The notes under the pieces are model-generated. The model searched no databases. It was not told the DNA's origin and saw only the letters and a program-made list of their open reading frames with translations. 64,000 bases of DNA from Cryptomeria japonica (Eukaryota; Streptophyta; Pinopsida; Cupressales; Cupressaceae): contig NC_081405.1 of assembly GCF_030272615.1 (NCBI RefSeq), forward strand, positions 652,758,920 through 652,822,919. Reading direction: 5' to 3'. The translations under genes and the position numbers were made by a program. Every line of letters starts with the position of its first letter. Within the stretch, counting starts at the first letter, position 1. Of this stretch, positions 11,069 to 22,209 are shown piece by piece.

Positions 11069-12460
11069 CCTTTTTACCAGTCCATGCCTCCTCTGGAATA
11101 CCACCATCCAAAGGGTTGAAGGTCCTCTATTTATCAAATAGACAACAGTATGTACAACATCTGCCCAAAAATTTAAGGGCAATCCAACATGCAATCTCAT
11201 GCTCCTTGCACGTTCCATGATAGTCCTATTCATTCTCTTTGACACACCATTTTCCTGTGGAGTTCCTGGAACTGTCTTCTGGTTTCGAATCCCATTTAAG
11301 GAACAATAATCTTCAAATGCTTTGCTGCAATACTCACCTCCATTATCCGATCTGAGACACTTCAACTTTTTTCCTGTCTTATTCTCAACCAGAGCTTTCC
11401 ATTTCTTAAAAGTTTCAAAAACATCTGATTTTTGTTTTAGGAAATATACCCATGTTTTTCTGGTTGAGTTATTAATAAAAATAACATAATAACAAGAGCC
11501 ACCAAGAGATGATACCTGAGCCGGTCCCCATACATCTGAATGTACAAGCTCTAACTTCTCACTCTTCTTCTCTTTCCCAACCTTGAGAAATCTGACTCTT
11601 TTCTATTTACCATAAACACAGTTTTCACAGAACTCTAAATCAATCTTCTTTAGTTCTGGCAATAGATTTTTGGAGTGAAGGATTTTCATCCCTTTCTCAC
11701 TCATGTGCCCAAGCCTATGGTGCCACATTATCGAATCTGTTCTTGCAACATTTATTGTTGTTGTTCCTGCAGTAACTTTATCTGTAGCAGCTAAGGTAGA
11801 GTAAGTGTTACCAATACACAGATATAATGTGCCTACCTTCGCACCTTTAGCTACTACTAATGATCCTTTAGTGATCTTCCACATATTGTCTGAGAAGGTA
11901 ACTATGCAACCTTCACTACCTAGTTGCCCTGCAGAAATTAAATTTCTTCTTAAATTAGGAATATGTCTTACCTCCTGTAGAAACCAGTTATTACCATTCT
12001 GCAACTTGATCTTTATCTTTCCTTTTCCAACAATTTGATAGGGCTCATCATCACCCAAATATACCTGTCCAAAATCACCTTGAACATAATCTAGAAAATA
12101 TTTTCTATGGGGTGTAGCATGAAATGAAGCCCCAGAATCTATTACCTAGGAATCATTAACATTATCCAAACATAAGATTAAAGCATCTTGTAAAGTATTA
12201 CTTGCAATATTAGCTTCCTTACTGTCATTTTCATTTTTGTCTCCTCCTTTGTTTTTCCGAGACCAACAGTCTTTCTAGAGATGACTAGGCTTTCCGTAGT
12301 ACCGGTAATCTTTCTTTCCTCTAGATTGAGAGCGTCCTTTCTTTGACTTCCCTCGTGACTTCTCATTCCTAGGGCTTTTTCCTCTTTCCTTTGATCTTCC
12401 TCTGTTATCCACATTCAAAACACTACCTGATGATGTTGAAGTCTCACCTGTGCTTTTCCT
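11069..12460 (-). pseudogene. Knuckle, protease and integrase part of Pol, element A
   Basis: This part continues in the Gag frame. The CCHC knuckle is degraded, with Tyr at Cys positions. The protease motif VIDSGAS is present, but the preceding Trp codon is a TAG. Next come the GAG-pre-integrase region and an intact HHCC zinc-binding pattern (HHRLGH ... CENCVYGK), then another TAG at about 11603. Two integrase Asp residues are seen (HSDVWGP and LRSDNGGEY). The catalytic Glu expected in the NGVxERMN motif is Lys (codon 11238-11240). A one-base loss near 11115 shifts the frame just before insertion C. The product would be inactive. Confidence 0.88.
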
Positions 12461-13021
12461 TCACATTTCCTCGCTTAGGATAACACCAACAATATCATCA
12501 AATACCAAAGTATTTTTACCAGAGACAGAGTTACTTACAACCATAACCAAGCTATTCCAGCTTTCTGGCAAAGAACATAAAATCAAGAGAGCCCTAACCT
12601 CTTCTGCAAAGGTAATTTTTACCGAAGATAATTGACTGGTAATTGTATTAAATTCATTTAAGTACTCCGCTACATATCCTCCCTCACTCATTTTCAAATT
12701 AATCAAACGCTTCATAGGAAATACCTTATTCGAAGCCGAGGGTTTCTCATACAACTTAGCCAATGTTGCCATCAAATCTACAGTCATTTTTGCTTCTGTT
12801 ATATTGAATGCTACAGACGACACAAGGCACAATCGAATGGATCCCAGTGCCTTTCTATCTAAAATGTCCCACTCTTCATCTGATATTGTGGTTGGTTTTT
12901 TTGCCTTTCCTTCCAATGGCCACCACAAATCCTTTTGATACAGGTAATCCTCCATCTGCATTTTCCATAACTGATTATTTTGGCTGTTAAAGTTTTCGAC
13001 CTTGAATTTGGAATCCTCCAT
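12461..13021 (-). pseudogene. Gag N-terminal part, element A
   Basis: This 186-residue frame starts at the ATG at 13021, just downstream of the PBS. The sequence is of the UBN2/Copia Gag type: an N-terminal F-x-x-x-N-x-x-W-K-x-x-M-x-x-Y-L pattern, then helical segments with a conserved LxxLYE and a later LPESWNSLV motif. Such proteins form the virus-like particle. The frame ends at a TGA (12461-12463), but the same frame continues into the knuckle and protease, so the stop is probably a mutation. Confidence 0.85.
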
Positions 13022-13081
13022 TGCTCCCACTCAAATCTGAAAGTCCTGCCAATTTACAGAAAACCTCGCTTTGATACCAAT

Positions 13082-13511
13082 TGTTAGGGTTTCAAGTAGA
13101 TCCGAAGCAAATATGAACTAACAATTATATGCAGATTTAAATACAAAAGATAAAGAAATAAAACAAGACATAGATAACACAAAGATTTAACGTGGTTCAC
13201 CCAGAATGAGTTACGTCCACCATACACAACCATCCAATCTTTCTTATTATCCAGCAAAAACAATACATCAACCTTACAATGCCTTAAGCATCCCAGCCGC
13301 TTATAACATGCATTTTTGGGGCAACAAACAAAGTCGGCCTTTTTAGGGTTTTATTACAATGTCGGTTTTCATCAACGAAAAATGGCAAAATTTTTTTTCT
13401 CGGGGGCTGCCGCCCCCGAACCCTTGCCCGGGGTCTAGCCCGGCCCCAGACCCTGGCGAGGATACGTGCTGAGTGTACAGTACTTTGCTGATCAGTCACC
13501 ACATTTCAACA
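13082..13511 (-). repeat. 5' LTR of element A (430 bp)
   Basis: This LTR is the partner of 3753-4215 and lacks the duplicated GC-rich unit. Just inside it, at 13068-13080, the minus strand reads TTGGTATCAAAGC, an initiator-Met-type PBS. This fixes the 5' end and the orientation. Confidence 0.93.
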
Positions 13512-13620
13512 AGTATGACTATCGATTTAGTGGGGGTGAACCTTAAGGAGGTGTATTTGTTAAGAGGTATATATTTATACTCTATTGATTTATATATTTT
13601 GAACTATGATGGAGCTTCTT

Positions 13621-14857
13621 ATACCATTGATGGATTATATGTTTCGATATCATTACATTGTTTCAATTATAAATCTAAAATCTTTGTAATTTGTGAATCA
13701 AGCTATACTTGTGTAATTGATGATTTTGGATTTGTATTTGATCTCAAAACATGCCCATCTGTGCATTTATTAGATGAAAGATTAAATTTGTAACTCTTCT
13801 TATGTATTAGAAATTGAATGGAAATGCATGTTTGACAAGGAAATGTTGTTTTAGCATTCTAGATAATGTTGTTTCTAATTTAAAAAAAAACCTAGATCCT
13901 TAAAATTTTTGTGTGGAATGTGATTTGAGTATACGACTTGGTTAGGCTTGACCTTGTCTTGGTAGATGACCTTTTTGACATTGGTGGTTTATTTGCCAAC
14001 TCAATCTTGGATTTGGGGTTTCAATATATTTATTGAAATTCAGAGAATCAATTCCCATGTTTGAAAATGAGTTTGGTGCATTTTGGGTCTCTGCAATTGA
14101 TACACTTTGGGATTGTTCCTTATTTTAAATCACCTATTCAAAACATAGACAATGTGTACAAGTGAATAACATGATTTGCACTAATAACATGTGTGATTTA
14201 GAGATAGTGAGCACTTCTATACATTTTTAGGAAGTTTTTCTAAAGGGAATTTTATAATGTGAGTTTTCCTTGAGTACATATCCTATTGGATTGGATTTAG
14301 TCTTTGATGTTTTTTAATTGTGGTCCTTCATATGTTCTCATGTCTTTGTCTATGGTTAGTTAATATTTGTGAAGACTTAGGTGTTTAGTTAATCTACCTT
14401 GTGACCAACCACTCATGGCTTGTTTAGAATAATGTTTGGGTATCCAAAATTATTTTGTTGAGTGTTTCCTTAAAGGATTGCATGCATTAATGATGAAATT
14501 GACAATGGGATTATGTTCTTTCCATCTTTGTGCTTGGTTTGTGACGATGATGGTATTTGAGTACTCTATCATAAATCTTGAGAATCCCTCTTCTATTATT
14601 CATCGCGTTGGTGTTAAATCATAATGATTATTGTAAGTCTTCCACTTATGTTGCTTTATATCTGTGTTTGATGATCTTGTGTAGTCATACGTTTGGTAGT
14701 GTCATTGTTTGATTTTATCACACTATTGTTCAATTTTGACAAGATGATATTTACATGTTAGTTGCAAAATGTGTAGGTGACAATGTAATGTGAAAAACTT
14801 GTTCACCTATCTTTTAACTTTAATTATCTCGATGTAAAAAATGGTCCATTATGTATA
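13621..14857. other. AT-rich DNA with no recognised gene
   Basis: No domain was recognised. A 106-residue frame at 13473-13793 spans the end of element A and is therefore not a real gene. The stretch may be LTR debris of the old element whose PBS-like site lies at 14858. Confidence 0.4.
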
Positions 14858-16279
14858 TGGTATCAAAGAGATGGCTTCAACATCCAAAGCTCCAGGTTAT
14901 GCATTTTCTTGTGGTGTGTATTTGGGTGTATTTTTCATTTTTTGACCAATAAGTGAGTTCTATTCCATGTAACTTGTATGCAAAGGAGCGTGCTTTCAAA
15001 GTGTGACCTTGGAAAGGATTATCTTAAATTGGAGAAAGAGGAATCAAATATAGTGAGATGTATTCAACTACAAGATGATGTTAATGTTGTGTCATAGCTA
15101 GTGGAGTTGATATAGGAAAATATTTATTAGTTTCCTACTCATCATGACCTTACTTGAGATGCTATTTTCCTATCTTCATAGGAGAAGCTATTGGTGTCAC
15201 TTGGAAGGGAATGTTCTTGGAGGCCTTGTCCATCTAGATTTCAGGGAGAACCTTGAAGAGACATAAGGTAGTTTGGTTGTGATCATTGTGTGGTATCACG
15301 ACACATAAGGGAACTTCTTATAATGCATCAACTGGTCTTAGAGGTTTTACCAGAAAGAACCAAGATAACATGTTATCTCTTGTTTATATTGACCATTATT
15401 TTGTGATAAACTTTCAAGAGTAACATGAAGGTTTTCTATGCCACTATGGATCTTCATGGATTTACTATCACTTGGTGTTTATATGAGTAGAAGGATAATA
15501 TTTTAATATCTTTATCATACTTGGAAATATTACTAGAGAGGCTCCATGTGTCATATAGATCAAATCAATTCAGGTATCACCATAAATGGGAGTTCCACAA
15601 CCCGTAGTATCTTGGAATGCCAATTGTTCAATATGATAACCGCTTCTTTGAGATTAAACAAAATGTGAATTCAGTTGAGGATGAGAAGACCCTTTTTAGT
15701 ATTTTTATGTGAGATTTGAACACTTGTATCGTGAGTTTCATACATAATATGTTATATATTGATACTTTAGAGGCCAGAGAGGAAAAGGAAAGGCTCACAG
15801 AGGAGAATGAATGGATAACTTAGGTGGTTGTTCCATTTCAAGTAAGGTTTAAAGTTAAATAATCTTAGCTCTAACCTAAAGGGATTTTGGGGCACAACCT
15901 ATGCCTCCTAGTACTCTACAACTGGAACATGAGTGTTAGGGGCTTGATTTTTAATAGGGATCTCAAGGGGGTTAGCCTAGTGGTGTTCCTTATCGGAAAC
16001 AATATAGAAATCATCAAAATGGGTTTAAAAGAGGTTGAAGGTGGTAAACCTAGTCCCATTTAATCAAGCTTCTAATAGATGATAAAAATTTAGCTATCTC
16101 ATTCTAGTGATAAAGGACCATGTTTCAATTATGATTATATGGGGTACATGGTGAAGAATTTTTGCAATCCTAGCAGGTACTTGTGGTAATGGTATAACAG
16201 TAAATAATACATTGTTCTAAGATGATAGATGGTGAATTTAATAATTCTCCTTATGTGTATTTACAATTAGACCTCATCA
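14858..16279 (+). pseudogene. Very degenerate retroelement internal region, Gag-like
   Basis: A PBS-like TATGGTATCAAAGAG starts the stretch. Around 15580-15710 a broken frame reads like a Gypsy-type Gag segment (WEFHNP..., QYDNRFFEIKQ, VEDEKTLFSIFM). Frequent stops and shifts prevent a full call. The flanking old direct repeats would fit an LTR pair. Confidence is low because only short motif-like runs survive. Confidence 0.35.
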
Positions 16280-16755
16280 AGATAATATGTTTTTATCTAG
16301 GGTAAGACAAAACTGGATTCAATAATTTAGTAAAAAATGATTCGATCAATTAAGTAAAATAAAAAACTAAAATACAACATCATCTTTCAATTTTTGTTAG
16401 GATTTTATCTATTTTGATAAAGATGTTCAAATGAATGTATCTATTATTATGGGTGTTACTTGAGATAATCATGTCTCCATAAAATTTCTTTTTGTCTTAA
16501 AGGGCAAAGGTGAAGACACTCCATTTCTTAGGCTCCTATTTCTCTTTGTCTTGTGTAAATATGATCATTGTGTGAAACCAATATGTGATGTATTTGTCCT
16601 TAATTTTTTTGTTTTTTTTAGGCTACTTTTTGATATTGTGCTTATAGTTGATGACTATAGAGTCTAATTCTCAATCTAGTGGGGTTGGCCTCGTGGTGCC
16701 ATTATTGGTTAGGAGTTATATATTTTTCCTTTGATAGTTTGTGTGCTTGAAACTA
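16280..16755. repeat. Old direct repeat, copy 2
   Basis: This is the partner of 3286-3752 plus 13517-13620, in the same orientation, with many substitutions and small gaps. The spacing suggests a possible 3' LTR of the degenerate element starting near 14858. Confidence 0.5.
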
Positions 16756-17519
16756 TGATGAATCATCTGAGCATGTGTGCAGGACTATCATGGATTGTAT
16801 TAGGTGATTCAATTACAACACTTCACTGTACTATTTGGAAACATTTTTTTCCCTCATCACAGAGTGACCAAATCACCTGATTTTTATGAATTATTAGTTC
16901 AATGTATGTGAATTCACTACAATTTTATTTGATGTTATACAAAATTAATATTTTTACTAATAATAGCTACAATTCCATTGTTGTAATTAATATTTTTGCC
17001 TCAAATATCGGATGCATGTATTAATTCATACACGTATTCGTCAATATCTTAAAAATTCTCTCTCATATGCTGAAAAAATTAAATGTTAAATACGTTGGAG
17101 GACTTGTTTTGCAAATGACATTATAATATAATTGTGTAGGAGGACTCATTTCACCAATTCAGTTATAAGTCTATAATTGCCCCTAAAATTAAAATGTATG
17201 TATTTTTTCGAGCTTGGATTTGCCTAGAACTTACATGTATCAATTTATTATCATAGGAAATTTGCAACTAAAGGCATTATTGTAAAAGAGAATTAGTGAA
17301 AACCTATAGGCAAGTCAAAATTTATTTTATATTATTACAAAATTATTCATCTCTTTGTCATTTTTAGTTCATTATTATAGATTATTAGTAGGGAGACGCT
17401 CATGGCCCAAGGAATCAATGATATATATTTTTTGGTTCCATCTTAAACAAAAAGACACTTTTTGTAGCTTCCATTTAGAGAGAGATATCAAGCAACAAGA
17501 CTCTTGAAAGTGGTGAAGG
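16756..17519. other. AT-rich DNA with no recognised gene
   Basis: I saw no coding signal, repeat or element end here. Confidence 0.5.
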
Positions 17520-19314
17520 GTGGCCATCAAAATGCAAAACCATAATGTATTACTTGGGAATGTTGACAGTCCATCAGATGTATGCACAATATCAAGGGTT
17601 GCACCAGATATTAATGTAGGACATACCTCAGGGGATGATTAGGATGAGTTGATTAATTCAGATACAAATGCCATAGATTATGTTCCAAGGGATACCCAAG
17701 GTAGCCAAAATGAGTTAATTGACCTAGGTGACAATGTAACAGATGGTTTTTGTAAGTACACAAAAGGGGGAAAGGAAAGAAACATAAAAAAATTGGGTGT
17801 GAGTGGGAAACAACAAGAATTTTTAGATGGATTGAGTGTCAAAGTCCCCATTCATTGAAACAATGGAGAATGCAAACAACGATGAATCTTTACAAAATGG
17901 AAGTGTAAGATTTGTAGTTCGGAACACAATAGGGACAAGAAGTTGCAGATAAAAATGGACAATATGGAAAAGCGTATCAGTAAAGTTCATGAAAAAATAA
18001 TATACACAAAAGAAGAATCTATGATTAGATAGAAAATAGAGGAAGAATGTCTTCATGTTAAGTACGTCATCGAATATGATAAGCATATGCAATGAAAGGT
18101 GTATCTTGTTGAATGTGGAGGTTCAATTGAAGTTCAATTTGAAAAGATAAAGATAGAAGAAAACAAGAACCAAATTGTTCACTTAAGTGTTCTTTTTAAT
18201 ATTTTGACTAGAAGGCGTCCTATGATAGACTACCCTAAATATAATAGTTTATTATTTTTTTGGGTTTTCCTAAATTTTCTTACACATTGGCCAATAAACA
18301 ATGGATGAGAATGGGCATCTTGTCTTGTTGAGGTGGAAAACCAAGATGTACTAGAAAATAAAAGAGTGAACCTTTATTGCATTACCTTTAGATAAAGTGT
18401 CAACAATAAGTAATACTTACTGGGTATGTATGCATGTGTATATTGTACACAAACACGTTCACTAACCTCATCAATTCCATGTTGTTAAAATGAAGGATAA
18501 TCCCACAACATAAAATTTATTTGAACTAGTTAAAAAATCTTTGAATGAAATTGGCATTATGTATGACTTCACAATTTCCAATAAGTTGGCGTTTATAGGA
18601 GAAAATGAAGGTGTAGTGTTGCAAGGTCATAAGAATGGTCTTTGTATAATTCTTCACTATACATGATTGCCATTCATTGAATGAGCTGCATAATGAATTT
18701 AGCATTTAAAATTGTCTAAAAGTTTGATTCAATAGTTAAAGTTAAAAATCTAGTTTGTGAGCTCTACTCATACTTCTAATGAAGTCCTAAAAGATATATA
18801 GAATTTTAAAATTTTGTAGAGGGAATAACCATAGGAAACAAGCTTCTTAAGGAAGTTGATACTAGATGGATCTCCTTGAATGGACCAACAAAATGTTTTT
18901 TTTAAGAATATCAACCCTTGATTGGAATAATATAAAAACTTTGTGCACAAAGCTCATCACCTTTAAGTGATTTAGAGACAGTCTTAACTTTATCTGGTAT
19001 TCACCCCATAGTGGACGAAATGAACATACTTGCGAAAAAATCCAAATAAAGAACTATGCATATTTTAGAATATACTTGACTACATAAAATGACATGCCCG
19101 ACCCTTGATAATCTATATCTATTAGAGTAGACATTTATAAGTCCAAAATTTAGTAGCTGACAACTATTGTCAAATAATCTCAAGCTCACTATTTTATCAT
19201 GGTTGTTGTCAAGTGCTCTACCGAATTTAGAGAAGTTATTGTTACAAGGGAAGCTTTTAATGGCATTCTTAAGTTTGTAAGTACTACTTTACAGAGTATT
19301 GTGGGAGCTATTTC
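17520..19314 (+). pseudogene. hAT-like transposase relic, N-terminal and middle part
   Basis: One frame runs from about 17520 to 18370 with scattered stops. It begins with an acidic region, then a C-x2-C finger start (WKCKICSSEH). Next comes a segment with RRRPMIDYPKY and FLTHWPINNG, as in plant hAT-like transposase proteins. A frameshift near 18370 leads to LDKVSTISNTYWVCMHVY, where the catalytic-core Asp (VDEV-like) region is expected. Further shifted pieces read ELYSYF--SPKRYIEF, DTRWISLNGP and ETVLTLSGIHP. These match the order of the hAT RNase-H-like core and its insertion domain. Many stops make it a clear pseudogene. Element D interrupts it. Confidence 0.7.
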
Positions 19315-19388
19315 TGTTGGTATTTTGGATATGTTGATATAGTTTTGTCATTGATGTCAACACCTATTAAACACTTATCAACTCTGAA
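19315..19388 (+). repeat. 5' LTR stub of D
   Basis: This stub matches 20231-20304 almost base for base, up to CACTTATCAACT. The breakpoint then falls directly before the RNase H coding sequence. Confidence 0.9.
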
Positions 19389-19857
19389 AAATTAGATAAT
19401 TGGGCAGGAGATGTGGATGACAGAAAAAGCACCATCGACGGAGCATTTTTTCTTGGAAGCAGATTAATTTCTTGGATGAGTAAGAAACAAAGTTGCACAT
19501 CTTTATCAACAACAGAATCAGAATATGTTGCAGTAGCAACTAACTGTACATAGGTATTATGGCTTAAGAAAATGTTGAAGGACATAAAGGTGAAATGCAA
19601 GGAACCTATAACTATCTATTGTGATAACACAACAACAATAGATATATCTAAGAATCCGGTACTACATTCTAAAACTAAACATGTTTCTATCAAACTGAAT
19701 TTTCTAAAAGAGAATGTTGAAGCAAAAGAAGTATTAATTGGTTTATGTAAATACTAAAGAGCAGATTGCAGATATTTTCACTAAGCCTTTGCCTAAGGAG
19801 ACTTTTGATTATCTCAGAGATTAGCTTGGGGTCATACCCCCACCGGTAGAGACTTAG
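19389..19857 (+). pseudogene. Copia RNase H 3' fragment in D
   Basis: The fragment encodes the Copia RNase H end: WAGDVDDRKST, GAFFLGSRLISWMSKKQS, STTESEYVAVA, YCDNTTTIDISKNP, then TKEQIADIFTKPLPKETF. A stop follows Cys in NCT*V and a shift lies near 19740. It closely resembles the corresponding part of element J (DDRKST, GAFFLGG, MVSWMSKKQS), so D and J belong to related lineages. Confidence 0.88.
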
Positions 19858-20230
19858 ACAGTTGATGTTTGTCATCAACCGACAAAACTAATAGAGAAAT
19901 CTTTAACTCTGACTTTTGATGAGGTGAACTACTTCTCAGGGGGAGTAGTTGGTATACTGAATAAGTTGGTATTTTGTATTTGAACTTGATTTTTATATTG
20001 CTTTGGCATTTGATGTCAAAGGGGGAGAGATTGATTTAGAAAAAAACATGTTACTCCTAGGGGGAGAGATTGTTATTTTGGGAGAGATTGATTACTTTCT
20101 GTACCTAAATTTTGATTTCTGGTTTTGATCGTTTTTTGAGAGATTGTTGGTTTTTGGTATTTGGCATTTCTGTTTTGGCACTGTGACGGTTTTTCCATCT
20201 TGTGTTTCCATCAATGCCAAAGGGGGAGGT

Positions 20231-21273
20231 TGTTGGTATTTTGGATATGTTGATATGGTTTTGTCATTGATGTCAACACCTATTAAACACTTATCAACTA
20301 TGGCACTTGGAGAATTGGCAATGTTCACCAACAAGCAAGTGACTTATGCACAGTCATCGGTATCTGGTACATCGGTAGGATATATTGTTCACCGACACTT
20401 GGAATGATATGGAAAACACTTGGTTATGACAAAGACATGGTCTGGACACTTTGTCTTGAAGATTTATTCATTGGTATATTTGAGTTTGCATATTTGTTGT
20501 TACCAACAAATAGGTCCAGGATAAGCACCGACAGGTTTATCTATTCCAGATCAGCATGACACGCTATGGAGATGATTTTGTTGTTATTGTAAATGCATTG
20601 AGCCGACATCATGCATCAGATATTGTTTTATTTGTAATTGATTTTATTGTAATATCTTTTAGAGCCGACCTACTAAAATTGGTCTTAGGTTATGATATAT
20701 ATGTAAGATCTTATTTGTAAGATCAATATGCGAATGTGAAAAGGGTTGTAATTCGGTATATGCAAGAATAAGAAGAGCTATACATGCAGACATCATTTGA
20801 AGGTTGAAGGAAGGTTTTGTGAAGGCATATCAGAACTAAACCGGTACTGAATCTAGCATATGAAGATGCTATTTTGAGCAGTACATCATTATTGGATTTA
20901 ACCATCCAATTGTAGTCAATGTGACTCCTATTTGTGTTTGAGCAGTGAGCTCTAGGTGCTTGGCCTTTCACCCCATTTGTATACACATACTATCTGTAGT
21001 AGTATCATCTGATTGTGGGTAAGGTTTCCCACCATGGTTTTTCCCCTTACAGGGTTTCCACGTACAAATATTGGTGTTATGTGTTGTGGATGTTATTGTC
21101 TTTCTGTTTCATGCATTAATCTTTATCGGTACTACAATTAACTGATAAAATATCTATCGTCATAAAGTCTGGTTTACCGGTATTAAGCATTAAGGTTGGT
21201 TAAGTAGTTTTTGGTTTGAATTTATTTGACAACTAATTCACCCCCCCCTCTCAGTTGTCTCCGGGACCTAACA
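20231..21273 (+). repeat. 3' LTR of D (1,043 bp)
   Basis: It starts TGTTGGTATTTTGG after the tract AAAGGGGGAGGT and ends GGGACCTAACA. The block ATTCACCCCCCCCTCTCAG is at 21236-21254 and the conserved hairpin at 21034-21061. Up to four purine tracts of GGGGGAG type lie upstream (19938, 20020, 20060 and 20221). Confidence 0.9.
21034..21061 (+). promoter_or_regulatory. Conserved LTR hairpin, copy in D
   Basis: An outer TGG/CCA stem and inner CCC/GGG stem are separated by TTTTT on one side and TTT on the other, the same layout as in J. Confidence 0.55.
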
Positions 21274-21278
21274 ATTTC

Positions 21279-21640
21279 ATCAAAGATTATAGATTTATTT
21301 CCTCAAGAAGAACTACTAGAAGCCATGTCTATCATATATCCTAGATTTTGGGTCAACTATGAAGTGATTTTCAGAGGAGGTTAAAGATCTTGATCAATCA
21401 TTTTTTAGTGAATTAACAATTCAAAATTAATGGAAAGTAAGTACAATAAATTTTAAATGAAGTAAATCTTATGAAGCAATCAACTCTTTTTGGATCAAAT
21501 ATGAAGGAATAGACTAAGCTCTTGGAGAATACCTTCCAATCGGAATCAATAACAAGGCTTTGGTAAACCTTAAGTCAAAGTGAAATACTACTAGATTCAA
21601 TAAACAAGAGGATTTTCAATGATGAAAGATAAGAAACATA
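21279..21640 (+). pseudogene. hAT-like transposase relic, C-terminal part
   Basis: Directly after D the frame continues as IIDLFPQEELLEAMSIIYPR, then breaks. A later piece reads SITRLWXTLSQSEILLDS, where X is a stop. Both resemble the segments before the dimerisation region of the same plant hAT-like family. Continuity across D's TSD supports a single original gene from about 17520 to 21640. Confidence 0.65.
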
Positions 21641-22099
21641 CCAGACAAGAATTTTTTGTATTAAATATATTTTGTAAACTGTAGTACATAATAAAAAATT
21701 AGATGAGCCATCATGGCTTAGTCAAATCAACATAGACCAATTAAAATATAAAGATCGTATCTTTCTCCCATACCATGAACAAATAGTACTATACATTACC
21801 TATATTGTTACTATATAGTCATCAACCAATAGATGTAAAATCTCTAACTAGATGCTAGACATTATACAAGCTTGTACAATGTGATAGATGAAATATAGAA
21901 CCAATCATTACTTGGCATACAAAATATATTCATGTTAGCTTCTTTCTTGATAGTTCATACTTTGCAAAATATATTCATATTGAGTGATATACAAAAATTT
22001 ATCATAATGAAAACCCTCTTAATAGTTTGTGCTCTTATTATAAATGTCCAAGTCCCTCCAACCAATCAAAAGATGGATAGATGACACCTCCTTATTATT
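21641..22099. other. AT-rich DNA with no recognised gene
   Basis: No feature was recognised between the hAT-like relic and the LINE-like copy. Confidence 0.45.
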
Positions 22100-22209
22100 T
22101 TTAACCACGTCAGAGGAAAATTTATGTCTATCATTGACATAGTACCATGCACTATGTGCATCAGTGGTTCTCTTATGGCTTGACTCTATATTGTCATCGT
22201 AGACCTTCT
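22100..22209 (-). pseudogene. LINE-like copy 1, 3' end severed by element E
   Basis: These 110 bases match about 32400-32517 of copy 2 and rejoin 29518 once E and one TSD are removed. On the minus strand they encode a short frame (HKRTTDAHSAWYYVN) of unknown role downstream of the LINE zinc-binding region. Confidence 0.75.

Larger units (their letters stand above)
19315..21273 (+). mobile_element. Internally deleted Copia element D
   Basis: TG...CA ends and a perfect TSD ATTTC (19310-19314 and 21274-21278) define it. The first 74 bp of the 5' LTR (19315-19388) match the start of the 3' LTR at 20231 and then jump straight into RNase H. The rest of the 5' LTR, the PBS, Gag, protease, integrase and RT are missing. 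At 1,959 bp it is a deletion derivative. It lies inside the hAT-like pseudogene, and removing it restores the transposase frame. Confidence 0.93.

Noticed and set aside
13473-13793. 106-residue plus-strand frame
   Set aside because: It crosses the end of element A and its TSD, so it cannot predate the insertion, and it has no known motif.
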